Source: Micromonospora coxensis | GTDB taxonomy: Bacteria > Actinomycetota > Actinomycetes > Mycobacteriales > Micromonosporaceae | DNA length: 64,000 nt | NCBI RefSeq assembly: GCF_900090295.1 | Contig: NZ_LT607753.1 | Location: 124,001 to 188,000 of the forward strand | Reading direction: 5' to 3' | Shown here: piece after piece, positions 32,394-39,617 of the stretch | Numbering within the stretch: position 1 is the stretch's first letter | Layout of the letters: every line of letters starts with the position of its first letter | Translations under genes and position numbers: made by a program | Notes under the pieces: generated by a model | The model's input: the letters and a program-made list of their open reading frames with translations, nothing else | What the model was told of the DNA's origin: nothing | Database searches by the model: none

Positions 32394-32690
32394 GTCCTAC
32401 TACGGGAAGCGGCTGTTGTTCGCTTCGTCCCTTCGTCCGCTGGCCGAGCGACCTTGCGAGTCGCGGCGGCCAGGTCCAGCGGGCGGGGGTCGGCGGGGCG
32501 GCGCGAACCGGCCGCGGTTACCGGTGTACGGGCAGGGTGAGGGGCACGGCCAGTAGACAACGGCCAGGCGGGGGCAGCCAGTCCACCGTCGGGTCGGTCC
32601 GAAGGTCGGCGTCGCTCATTCTCGCCCCACCGGCCGGGAAGGGCCTGGGAGCATCGGGGCGCGGCGTATGCCGCGCCCCGATTTCGTGTC
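32394..32690 (+). ncRNA. Candidate small RNA of about 300 nt, family unknown
   Basis: This 414-bp gap has no credible open frame, but it has a good promoter and a canonical terminator about 290 nt apart on the same strand. Local hairpins are visible inside: GGGAAGCG with CGCTTCGTCCC (about 32404-32432), and CTGGCC with GGCCAG enclosing CGAC/GTCG (about 32440-32473). I checked by eye for RNase P, tmRNA, 6S and SRP landmarks and for a cobalamin-riboswitch core and found none. The boundaries are inferred from the promoter and terminator. Confidence 0.5.
32653..32682 (+). terminator. 13-bp hairpin with T-rich tail
   Basis: ATCGGGGCGCGGC pairs perfectly with 32670-32682 across the loop GTAT and is followed by TTCGTGT. 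It ends the candidate RNA and any read-through from the lysine operon, and it abuts the convergent hydrolase stop. Confidence 0.85.
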
Positions 32691-32691
32691 G

Positions 32692-33369
32692 CTAGTCGTC
32701 GGTGAGGCTGAGCAGCGTCTCGGCCAGCAGCCGGGGTTGGCTCAACGCCAGCAGGTGCCCGCCGGGCAGTTCCTGCGGGTGTACGCCGAGGCGGTCGACG
32801 GCCAGGCGGCGCTGGAAGTCGGCGGGGAAGAGCCGGTCGTCGCGGCCGCTGATCACCCGGGTCGGCACGGGCGGCCATGCGCGCAGCGGGTTGGGCCGGA
32901 CGAATGCCGCGTCGGACTCCTGTGGTCCGTCGCTCATCCGGGCGAACACGTCGGCGGGCACGTCGTGCAGGAAGTCCACCGTCAGGTCGATGTCGGCGTG
33001 CGGGTCGCGGCCCTGCGCTTCGGCGTACGCGGCGCGGGCCTGGGCGTGGCCGGTGGCCGCTGCCCAGTCGCCGGGCGTCTCACCGGGTGCGGGGATCATC
33101 GGGTTGAGCAGCACCAGCAGCCGCACCGCCGGATGGTCGGCGACCAGCGCGGCGGTGAACGCGCCCATCGACTGCGCCACCAGCACCACCTCGGGGTGGG
33201 TGTCGACGACGGCGCGGACGGTGGCGGCGTACTCGGGCAGGGCGGCGTCGGGGTCGGCGGCGGGCAGCGCCACCGCGACCGCGTCGTGGCCGCGCGCGTG
33301 CAGCTCGTCGACGAGCAGGTCGAAGTAGCGGGGGTCGCCGCCGGCGCCGGGGATCAGCACGTAGGTCAC
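32692..33369 (-). CDS. Alpha/beta-fold hydrolase
   Basis: A protein of 225 residues. VLIPGAGGDPRYFDLL supplies the oxyanion loop, VAQSMGAF contains the nucleophile serine in a GxSxG-like elbow (here QSMG), and late D (SGRDDRLFP) and H (PGGHLLALS) complete the triad. It resembles short salicylate-esterase/MES-type hydrolases; the substrate is unknown. GTG 33369 overlaps the upstream gene's stop by four bases, making a two-gene operon. Confidence 0.9.
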   Translation of the reverse strand: MTYVLIPGAGGDPRYFDLLVDELHARGHDAVAVALPAADPDAALPEYAATVRAVVDTHPEVVLVAQSMGAFTAALVADHPAVRLLVLLNPMIPAPGETPGDWAAATGHAQARAAYAEAQGRDPHADIDLTVDFLHDVPADVFARMSDGPQESDAAFVRPNPLRAWPPVPTRVISGRDDRLFPADFQRRLAVDRLGVHPQELPGGHLLALSQPRLLAETLLSLTDD

Positions 33370-33872
33370 TGTCGGGCCCGCCTGACGATGTCGTCGGCGG
33401 TGCCGCCGCCGGGGAAGCGGGTGACGAAGTCGAGCAGCCCGACCCAGGTGGGACGCAGCCCGATGCGCGCCATCACCAGGTCGGGGTGGTCGATCTCGGC
33501 GAGGGTCGCGGCGGCCTGTTCGGGGCTGCGGTAGCGCTCGTGGGCCGCGATGTACTCGGCGACGACGCCGTGCACGTCGGTGACGGTGACCGGGCCGCGC
33601 AGCAGCAGCACCCGGGGTGGGTCGCCGGCGGTGTCGATGGTGACCGCCACCTGTGGGCGGGCCCGCAGGTGGGCGATCTTGCGGGCGCCGCCGAAGGTGC
33701 CGAACACCACCTCCTCGCCGGTGAAGTGGAACATCATCGGCAGCACCCGTGGGGTGCCGTCGGGGGCGACGTAGGCGAGGCGGGCCGGCTCGGTGGAGGT
33801 GAGCAGCTCGCGGGCCAGGTCGGTGTCGAGCAGGCGCGGGTCGCCCTGCGGCAGGTCGGTGATCGTCGTCAT
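33366..33872 (-). CDS. Pyridoxamine 5'-phosphate oxidase-family (FMN-binding) protein
   Basis: A protein of 168 residues with a split-barrel flavin-binding fold: RLAYVAPDGTPRVLPMMFHFTGEEVVFGT (about residues 33-61) and HLRARPQVAVTID. Such proteins bind FMN or F420 and reduce or sequester small molecules. ATG 33872 follows GAGGAGAGG at 4 nt. The promoter on this strand is TTGTGT, 18 bp, TAGATT, with the minus-10 inside the palindrome at 33891-33907, so it is probably repressed by the divergent HxlR protein. Confidence 0.88.
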   Translation of the reverse strand: MTTITDLPQGDPRLLDTDLARELLTSTEPARLAYVAPDGTPRVLPMMFHFTGEEVVFGTFGGARKIAHLRARPQVAVTIDTAGDPPRVLLLRGPVTVTDVHGVVAEYIAAHERYRSPEQAAATLAEIDHPDLVMARIGLRPTWVGLLDFVTRFPGGGTADDIVRRARQ

Positions 33873-33890
33873 GCACCCTCTCCTCACGTC

Positions 33891-33907
33891 ACTCCTAATC
33901 TAGGAGT
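33891..33907. promoter_or_regulatory. HxlR-type operator ACTCCTA-ATC-TAGGAGT
   Basis: A perfect 7-bp inverted repeat with a 3-nt centre overlaps the minus-10 (TAGATT) of the hydrolase operon and sits 43 bp before the HxlR gene. The ACT/AGT ends match HxlR-family dyads. Confidence 0.7.
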
Positions 33908-33937
33908 GCGCACTACGGGTACACAACCACTGTCGGC

Positions 33938-33943
33938 TACGCT
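33938..33943 (+). promoter_or_regulatory. Minus-10 box TACGCT of hxlR-type gene
   Basis: TACGCT ends 7 nt before ATG 33951, the leaderless arrangement, with no Shine-Dalgarno sequence present. Confidence 0.5.
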
Positions 33944-33950
33944 GTCGCCC

Positions 33951-34640
33951 ATGCGCTCCTACGACGACCCGTGCGGGGTCGCCCGCGCGTTGGCCGCCGT
34001 CGGGGAGCGGTGGTCGCTGCTGGTGGTCCGGGAACTGCTGCTCGGGCCGAAACGCTTCGCCGAACTCGGCCGCGGCCTGCCCGGCATGAGCCCCAACGTG
34101 CTGTCGCAGCGGCTGCGCGACCTGCAGGCCGCCGGTGTGCTGACCCACCGCGATCTCGGCCCGCCGGTCAGCGCCGGTGTCTACGAGCTGACCGAGTGGG
34201 GCCGGCAACTCGAACCGGTGCTGCTGGCGCTGGGCCGGTGGGGGGCCCGCGCCCCAATGCGCGGCACCGCCCCGCTCGGCGTGGACGCCCTCATGCTCGC
34301 CCTGCGCACCACGTACGTGCCCGACGGCGGGGCACCGGCGGTCGTGCGGCTGCGGCTGGGGGTCGACGCGTTCACCGTCGCCACCACCGGGCAGGATTTG
34401 CGCGTCACCCGGGGCGACGTCGAGGCGCCCGACGCCGGCGTCGACACCGACACCGCGACGCTGCGCGAGGTGGTGTTCCGGCGGCGGGCCCTCGCCGACG
34501 CCGTCGCCGCCGGCGCAATCGTGCTCACCGGCGACCGGGACACCGCCGCGCGCCTGCTGGGCAGCTTTCGCCGGCCCGAGCCCGCCGACGCCGGCCCGCC
34601 CGAGCCCGGCACCGCGCGTGCCGGCGCGAGCGCCGGGTAG
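33951..34640 (+). CDS. HxlR-family regulator with C-terminal SCP2-like domain
   Basis: A protein of 229 residues. Residues 1-100 form the HxlR winged helix with Cys8 in DDPCGVARALAAVGERWSLLVVRELL and the recognition segment MSPNVLSQRLRDLQAAGVL. The C-terminal 110 residues resemble the SCP2-like sterol-carrier module often attached to actinobacterial HxlR proteins. It is divergent from the hydrolase/FMN-protein operon and probably binds the palindrome between them. The start is fixed by the leaderless promoter. Confidence 0.9.
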   Translation: MRSYDDPCGVARALAAVGERWSLLVVRELLLGPKRFAELGRGLPGMSPNVLSQRLRDLQAAGVLTHRDLGPPVSAGVYELTEWGRQLEPVLLALGRWGARAPMRGTAPLGVDALMLALRTTYVPDGGAPAVVRLRLGVDAFTVATTGQDLRVTRGDVEAPDAGVDTDTATLREVVFRRRALADAVAAGAIVLTGDRDTAARLLGSFRRPEPADAGPPEPGTARAGASAG

Positions 34641-34650
34641 CCTTCGGCCC

Positions 34651-34674
34651 GTGATCGTGGTGAGGTGCCGGTGA
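34651..34674 (+). CDS. Possible leaderless 7-codon upstream ORF of lnt
   Basis: TAGCCT (34638-34643) ends 7 nt before a GTG that begins a 7-codon frame encoding MIVVRCR. Its TGA overlaps the lnt GTG at 34671 by four bases. The arrangement would couple lnt translation to a leader peptide. It is a prediction from promoter geometry only. Confidence 0.35.
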   Translation: MIVVRCR

Positions 34675-36275
34675 CGACGCTCGACCGGGATGAGACGCGT
34701 GCCACCGAGGTGGTACGCCGCGACGAGGCCCCGCGGGCCATGCCGCTGCGGTGGGCGGTGCCGGCGGCGGTGGCGGCCGGGCTGACGATGCTGCTGGCGT
34801 TCCCCCCGTACGGGTTGTGGCCGCTGGCCCCGCTCGGGGTGGCGCTGCTGGCCGTCGCGGCGCACCGGCGGCGGATGCGCGCCGGCGCCGGCCTGGGCTT
34901 GCTCACCGGGGTGGCGCTGTTCGCGCCGATGCTGGAGTGGACCAACCTGCACACCGGCTACCTGCCGTGGGTGCTGCTGTCGCTGCTGCAGGCCGGCTAC
35001 CTGGCGCTGCTCGGCGCGGCGACGGCGTGGGTGTCGCCGCTGGCCGACCGGCGGCGGTGGGCGTGGCCGCTGCTGACCGCGCTGCTGTGGGTGGCGCAGG
35101 AGGCGCTGCGCTCGCGTACCCCGTTCGGCGGGTTCCCCTGGGGTCGGCTGGCGTTCAGCCAGGACACCTCCCCGCTGCTGCGGCTGGCCTGGCTCGGTGG
35201 CGCGCCCCTGGTCACCTTCGCCGTGGCGCTGGTCGGTGGGCTGCTGGCCGCCGCGCTGTGGCGGCGCTGGCCGGGCCGTACGCCGGCGGCGTGGGCGCCG
35301 GTCGCGGCGTCGACCGCCGTCGCGCTGGCCGTCACCGGCGGGGCGCTGCTGCTGCCCACCGGCGCCACCGGCACCGGCCGGACGGTGACCGTGGCGGTGG
35401 TGCAGGGCAACGTGCCCCGGCTGGGGCTGGACTTCAACGCCCAGCGGCAGGCGGTGCTGAACAACCACGTCGACGCCACCCTGGAGCTGGCCGCCCGGGT
35501 CGACGCCGGGGCCCAGCCCCGCCCCGACCTTGTGGTGTGGCCGGAGAACTCCTCCGACATCGACCCGCTGCGCAACGCCTCCGCCGGTGAGCGGATCTCC
35601 CGCGCCGCCGACGCGATCGACGCGCCGATCCTGGTCGGGGCGGTGCTGCTCGGTCCCGGGCCCAAACAGGTGCGCAACGCGGGAATCCTGTGGCGACCGG
35701 GCAGCGGGGCGGATGAGTCGCAGCTGTACACCAAACGCCACCCGGTGCCGTTCGCCGAGTACGTGCCGCTGCGCCGCATCGCCCGGATGGTCAGCGAGCA
35801 GGTCGACCTGGTCCGCAACGACTTCGTCGCCGGGGACACCCCCGGGGTGGTGCGCTCCGGTCCGGCGGTGCTCGGCGACGTGATCTGCTTCGAGGTCGCC
35901 TACGACGGGCTGGTCCGCGACACCGTCGACGGCGGCGCGCAACTGCTGGTGGTGCAGACCAACAACGCCACCTTCGACGTCGCCGAGGCCCGCCAGCAGC
36001 TGGCCATGGTGCGGCTGCGGGCCGTCGAGCACGGCCGTGGGGCGTTGATGGCCTCCACGGTGGGGGTGTCCGGGTTCGTGACCCCCGACGGGCGGGTAAG
36101 CGGCGCCACCGGGTTCAACACCCGCGCGGTGGTGCTGCGGCAGGTGGCCCTCGCCGACGGCCGGACACCGGCCACCCGGGCCGGGGTGTGGCCGGAGGTG
36201 GCCCTGACCGGGCTGGCGGTGGCGCTGCTGCTCGCCGCGGCCGGGACACGTCGCCGCGCACGCGCCGGAGGGTAG
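34671..36275 (+). CDS. lnt: Apolipoprotein N-acyltransferase
   Basis: A protein of 534 residues: a basic N-terminus, about six to seven transmembrane helices, a nitrilase-like periplasmic domain and a final helix. The catalytic triad is E292 (VWPENSS), K355 (YTKRHPVPFAEYVP) and C406 (VICFEVAYD). It N-acylates the diacylglyceryl-cysteine of lipoproteins. GTG 34671 is favoured because GGTGAGG lies 5 nt upstream; GTG 34665 is an alternative. The gene is followed by a polyprenol mannosyltransferase gene, the order found fused as Lnt-Ppm1 in some mycobacteria. Confidence 0.93.
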   Translation: MTTLDRDETRATEVVRRDEAPRAMPLRWAVPAAVAAGLTMLLAFPPYGLWPLAPLGVALLAVAAHRRRMRAGAGLGLLTGVALFAPMLEWTNLHTGYLPWVLLSLLQAGYLALLGAATAWVSPLADRRRWAWPLLTALLWVAQEALRSRTPFGGFPWGRLAFSQDTSPLLRLAWLGGAPLVTFAVALVGGLLAAALWRRWPGRTPAAWAPVAASTAVALAVTGGALLLPTGATGTGRTVTVAVVQGNVPRLGLDFNAQRQAVLNNHVDATLELAARVDAGAQPRPDLVVWPENSSDIDPLRNASAGERISRAADAIDAPILVGAVLLGPGPKQVRNAGILWRPGSGADESQLYTKRHPVPFAEYVPLRRIARMVSEQVDLVRNDFVAGDTPGVVRSGPAVLGDVICFEVAYDGLVRDTVDGGAQLLVVQTNNATFDVAEARQQLAMVRLRAVEHGRGALMASTVGVSGFVTPDGRVSGATGFNTRAVVLRQVALADGRTPATRAGVWPEVALTGLAVALLLAAAGTRRRARAGG

Positions 36276-36303
36276 CCGCCGGCGCCGAGGCGAAAGGGGT
36301 GCG

Positions 36304-37068
36304 GTGAGCGTGCCGATCGACGGGGTGGGGCGGGTGCTGGTGGTCATCCCCACCTACAACGAGGCCGACAACGTCACCGACATCGTGGGCCGGGTCCGCG
36401 CCGCCGCCCCGGGCGTGGACATCCTCGTCGCCGACGACAACAGCCCCGACGGCACCGGCGCGCTGGCCGACGCGATGGCCGCCACCGACGCGCACGTGCA
36501 CGTGCTGCACCGCCCCGGCAAGGCCGGGCTCGGCGCGGCGTACCTGGCCGGGTTCGCGTGGGCGCGCCGGCGCGGCTACGACGCGGTGGTGGAGATGGAC
36601 GCCGACGGCTCGCACGCCCCGGAGGACCTGCCGACGCTGCTGGCCGCCGCCCGCGACGCCGACGTGGTCATCGGCTCACGCTGGACCGGTGGGGCCAGGG
36701 TGGTGAACTGGCCGGTGCGGCGGCTGCTGCTGTCGCGCTGCGGCAACCTGTACGCGCGGCTGGCGCTGGGCGTGCCGGTCACCGACGCCACCGGCGGGTA
36801 CCGGGTGTACCGCACGGCGGCGTTGCGGGCGATGGCGCTGGAGTCGGTCTGCTCGCAGGGGTACGCCTTCCAGGTGGAGCTGTCGCGGCTGGCGCACCGG
36901 GCGGGGGTGCGGATCGTGGAGGTGCCGATCACGTTCGCCGAGCGGGAACGGGGCGCCAGCAAGATGAGCCCGCTGATCGTGGCGGAGGCGCTGTGGCGGA
37001 TCACCACCTGGGGGTTGCGCGACCGTGGGGTGCGCCGGGGCCGGGCCGGTCACGACCGGTGGCCGTGA
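36304..37068 (+). CDS. ppm1: Polyprenol monophosphomannose synthase (GT2)
   Basis: A family 2 glycosyltransferase of 254 residues with VVIPTYNEADN, ADDNSPDGT and the DxD-type EMDADGSH metal motif, matching dolichol/polyprenol-phosphate mannose synthases. It transfers mannose from GDP-mannose to polyprenyl phosphate for lipoglycan and protein mannosylation. It lacks the C-terminal membrane anchor of larger homologues and probably relies on the adjacent Lnt, with which mycobacterial Ppm1 interacts. GTG 36304 follows AAAGGGG. The gap to lnt is 28 bp, so they form one operon. Confidence 0.93.
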   Translation: MSVPIDGVGRVLVVIPTYNEADNVTDIVGRVRAAAPGVDILVADDNSPDGTGALADAMAATDAHVHVLHRPGKAGLGAAYLAGFAWARRRGYDAVVEMDADGSHAPEDLPTLLAAARDADVVIGSRWTGGARVVNWPVRRLLLSRCGNLYARLALGVPVTDATGGYRVYRTAALRAMALESVCSQGYAFQVELSRLAHRAGVRIVEVPITFAERERGASKMSPLIVAEALWRITTWGLRDRGVRRGRAGHDRWP

Positions 37069-37143
37069 GCGCCGGGCGTGTCATGCTGGACAGGCGGATC
37101 CCCGCCCCGGTGAGCGGGTGCCGTACGACGCGGATGAGGTGAG

Positions 37144-37662
37144 ATGCGCCGATACCTGAGGTTCGTGCCACCGGCCCTGCTGCTGGCGGTGGTGCTGGAG
37201 TTGGCGGTGTTCGTCGGGGTGGGCCGGGCGATCGGGTACGGCTCGGCGGTGCTGCTGGCGTTCGCGGCGTCGCTGCTGGGGTTGGTGCTGCTGCGCCGCG
37301 AGGGAATGCGGGCGTGGCGGGGATTCCAGGCGGCGGTGCAGTCGCGGCAGCCGCCGGGACGGCAGGTGACCGACGGGCTGGTGGGGCTGCTGGGTGCGCT
37401 GCTGCTGGCCGTGCCGGGTCTGCTCAGCGGGGCCGTGGGCCTGCTGCTGCTGGTGCCGCCGGTGCGCCGGCTGGCCCGGGCCGGGGTGCAGCGGGCCACC
37501 GAGCGGCGGGTGTCGTCGATGGTCGCCGGTGACCTGTTCGGGCCCCGTACGGTGCGGGTGCGCCGAGGGGAGCCGCAGCCGCCCACCGCGGCGGACGAGC
37601 CGGTGGTGGTCGACGGGGGCCGGGCGATCGAGGGTGAGATCGTGGAGCCGCGGCAGGGCTGA
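37144..37662 (+). CDS. fxsA: FxsA-family membrane protein
   Basis: A protein of 172 residues. The first 120 contain four hydrophobic segments typical of FxsA (FVPPALLLAVVLELAVFVGVG, then the GLLGALLLAVPGLLSGAVGLLLLVPPVR region, by position 8-28 and 79-107); the C-terminal tail is charged and cytoplasmic. FxsA was named for suppressing F-plasmid exclusion of T7 in E. coli; its normal role is unclear. ATG 37144 follows GATGAGGTGAG. It lies 75 bp after ppm1 on the same strand. Confidence 0.88.
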   Translation: MRRYLRFVPPALLLAVVLELAVFVGVGRAIGYGSAVLLAFAASLLGLVLLRREGMRAWRGFQAAVQSRQPPGRQVTDGLVGLLGALLLAVPGLLSGAVGLLLLVPPVRRLARAGVQRATERRVSSMVAGDLFGPRTVRVRRGEPQPPTAADEPVVVDGGRAIEGEIVEPRQG

Positions 37663-37669
37663 GCCCGGC

Positions 37670-38320
37670 TCAGTCGGGTTCCCTCCGGCCGGCCCAGTGG
37701 TGTTCCTGGGCCAGGCGGCGCAGCGCGCCCAGGGCCCGTTCCATCAGCACGGTGCCCGCCACGACCTGTTCGACGACCTCGTCGCGGGCCAGGTCGGTGG
37801 GGACGCCGGCGACCTCGGCGGCGGCGAGCGGTTGCACCGCCTCGGCGTACGGGGTGAGCAGGTGGGCCACGGCGTCGGCGGTGTCGACGGGCGGGGCGCC
37901 CGAGTCGCGCAGGCCGGTCAGCGCGGTCAGCACGGCGGCCAGTTCGGCGCGGGCGGGGGCGTCGGGGCGTACCTGCCAACCGCGCCGGTCGAGGAACGTG
38001 TCGACGGCGGCGCTGGCCTCGGGTGTGGCGCCGGGGTGCGCGCCGGCGTCGGCGAGGGCGCGGTGGACCACGCCGAGGACGTCGTGCAGCGGCAGGTCGG
38101 CGTCGTCGATGGCGTCGCAGACGCGGCGGCTGGCGTCGACGCTGAGCCGGCCGATCTCGATCAGTGCGCGGACCAGCCGCAGCCGGCGTACGTGGCGCAC
38201 GTCGTAGTGGGCCTGGTTGGCGGCGGTGGGGGTGCCCTTGGGCAGCAGGCCGACGCGCAGGTACCACTTCACGGTGGCCGGGGGCACGCCGACGGCGCGG
38301 CTCAGCTCGGACAGGCGCAT
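37670..38320 (-). CDS. MerR-family transcriptional regulator
   Basis: A protein of 216 residues. The N-terminal MerR helix-turn-helix and wing (LSRAVGVPPATVKWYLRVGLLPKG) begins at residue 3. An effector domain of about 130 residues is helical without the metal-binding cysteines of metal sensors. ATG 38320 is 6 nt from a TAGTCT box (38327-38332, minus strand). It is divergent from a NAD(P)-binding protein gene and probably controls it. Confidence 0.88.
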   Translation of the reverse strand: MRLSELSRAVGVPPATVKWYLRVGLLPKGTPTAANQAHYDVRHVRRLRLVRALIEIGRLSVDASRRVCDAIDDADLPLHDVLGVVHRALADAGAHPGATPEASAAVDTFLDRRGWQVRPDAPARAELAAVLTALTGLRDSGAPPVDTADAVAHLLTPYAEAVQPLAAAEVAGVPTDLARDEVVEQVVAGTVLMERALGALRRLAQEHHWAGRREPD

Positions 38321-38342
38321 GGTGGGAGACTACTCGACACCA

Positions 38343-38364
38343 GAGAGTGGGGAGCGCTACTCTC
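38343..38364. promoter_or_regulatory. MerR-type dyad GAGAGT-N10-ACTCTC overlapping a leaderless promoter
   Basis: The 6-bp arms (38343-38348, 38359-38364) overlap TACTCT (38358-38363), the minus-10 of the plus-strand gene, 7 nt before its ATG. This is typical placement for a MerR operator. Confidence 0.6.
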
Positions 38365-38370
38365 CATTTC

Positions 38371-38997
38371 ATGGTGAGGATACTTCTGGTGGGCGCGACC
38401 GGTGGGACCGGTCAGGCGGTGCGGGAGCTGGCCCCGGCGGTCGGGCACGAGGTGGTGGCGCTGGTACGCGATCCGGCGGTGACCCGGCTGCCCGGCGCGC
38501 GCGTGACGCACGGCGACGCGCGTGACCCCGAGGCGCTCGCGCGGGCGCTGGCCGGCATCGACGCGGTCGTCAGCTGCCTGGGCGTACGACTCGGGCAGCA
38601 ACCGGGCACCGTCCGGTCGGCGGGCACCGCCGCCCTGGTCGCGGCGATGACCGCGAGCGGGGTGCGCCGTCTGGTCAGCGTGTCCACCGTCGGCGTCGGC
38701 GAGAGCGTCGCGGCGCAGAGCCGCACCGCCCGGCTGCTGTGGCCCCTCCTCGTCGGCGCCGAGCGGCTGGCCGAGGCCGAACGTGCCGAGGCGGCGGTGC
38801 GCGGCAGCGACCTGGACTGGACGATCGTGCGCCCACCCCGACTGGTCGACGGTCCCGACACGCCCGTCACCGTCGGCGTCGACGTGGCGACCGGGCTGCG
38901 CTCGCAGCTGTCGCGCGCGGCGCTGGCCCGTACGCTGCTGGACCTGCTCGACACGGGCGCGCACCGGCGCGGCTGCGTGACCGTCACCCGAGGCTGA
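38371..38997 (+). CDS. NAD(P)-binding atypical SDR (NmrA/SDR5-like)
   Basis: A protein of 208 residues. The N-terminal dinucleotide motif is VGATGGTG (GxxGxxG); later DLDWTIVRPPRLVDG matches the conserved C-terminal segment of SDR_a5/NAD(P)H-binding proteins such as flavin reductase-like and NmrA-like families. It may be a redox sensor or reductase. The start is defined by the leaderless promoter. The stop codon itself lies inside the left arm of the strong terminator. Confidence 0.88.
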   Translation: MVRILLVGATGGTGQAVRELAPAVGHEVVALVRDPAVTRLPGARVTHGDARDPEALARALAGIDAVVSCLGVRLGQQPGTVRSAGTAALVAAMTASGVRRLVSVSTVGVGESVAAQSRTARLLWPLLVGAERLAEAERAEAAVRGSDLDWTIVRPPRLVDGPDTPVTVGVDVATGLRSQLSRAALARTLLDLLDTGAHRRGCVTVTRG

Positions 38998-39051
38998 CCA
39001 CGAACGAGCCCCCGGGAGGAGACGGACTCCCGGGGGCTCGTTCGTGGTCAG
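38994..39051. terminator. 25-bp perfect hairpin between convergent genes
   Basis: 38994-39018 pairs without mismatch with 39027-39051 across an 8-nt loop, overlapping the TGA at 38995-38997. It is the longest perfect stem in the window and would act on both strands, the other being rbpA. Confidence 0.85.
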
Positions 39052-39057
39052 GTGCGC

Positions 39058-39399
39058 TCAGGCGCGGCCGCGGCGGGTGCGGACCTCCTGCAGCCGCTCG
39101 GCGAGGATGTCCTCCAGCTCGGCGATGGAGCGGCGCTCCAGCAGCATGTCCCAGTGGGTACGCGGCGGCTTCGCCTTCTTCTGCTCCGGCTCGGTGCCGT
39201 CGACCAGCCGGGCGACACTGCCGTCGAACTTGCACTCCCAGGTCGTGGGGACCTCGGCGTCGACGGCGAACGGCACCTCGAACTGGTGGCCCTTGGCGCA
39301 CAGGTACTCGCGGGTCTGACGCGGCGCGAGCTCCGTGTTGCGGTCGGATTCGTAGCTGACCGCGCCCAGACGGCTTCCGCGCAGCATGCGCTCGCCCAT
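39058..39399 (-). CDS. rbpA: RNA polymerase-binding protein RbpA
   Basis: A protein of 113 residues, typical for RbpA, an actinobacterial factor that binds sigma factor and RNA polymerase and stabilises the open complex. GERMLRGSRLGAVSYESDRN gives the N-terminal tail and core start; C in YLCAKGH and in WECKFDG mark the zinc-ribbon-like core, followed by the sigma-interaction helix KPPRTHWDMLLERRSIAELEDIL (by position about 76-98). ATG 39399 follows GAGGGGAAG. A SigR-type promoter lies 42 bp upstream, matching known oxidative-stress control of rbpA in Streptomyces. Confidence 0.96.
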   Translation of the reverse strand: MGERMLRGSRLGAVSYESDRNTELAPRQTREYLCAKGHQFEVPFAVDAEVPTTWECKFDGSVARLVDGTEPEQKKAKPPRTHWDMLLERRSIAELEDILAERLQEVRTRRGRA

Positions 39400-39440
39400 G
39401 ATCGACTTCCCCTCGTTCGTGGTGCTGGTCTTCTCGGTGT

Positions 39441-39468
39441 AACGGCCCGTCGCCGCCGGAGCATTCCC
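39441..39468 (-). promoter_or_regulatory. SigR-type promoter GGGAAT-N19-GTT of rbpA
   Basis: On the minus strand GGGAAT (39463-39468) is separated from GTT (39441-39443) by 19 nt, matching the SigR/SigH consensus GGAAT-N18/19-GTT. Confidence 0.75.
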
Positions 39469-39617
39469 GCCCGGGTCGGTGACCGGCCCGGTGGCCCCTG
39501 CAAGGGTAGCCGCCCATGACCGGTACCCGGCGGGGTCGTCCCCGGCCGGGTCGAATCGTATGCGTGTTTCGGCGCGCACCGGGGATGTTAGCCGCCCCAG
39601 GTGTGCCGGAGGTGACG

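Noticed and set aside
32394..32690. RNase P RNA, tmRNA or 6S RNA as identity of the candidate RNA
   Set aside because: No GAGGAAAGTCC-type core, no tRNA-like TPsiC arm with CCA end, and 5' and 3' ends do not pair into a closed rod.
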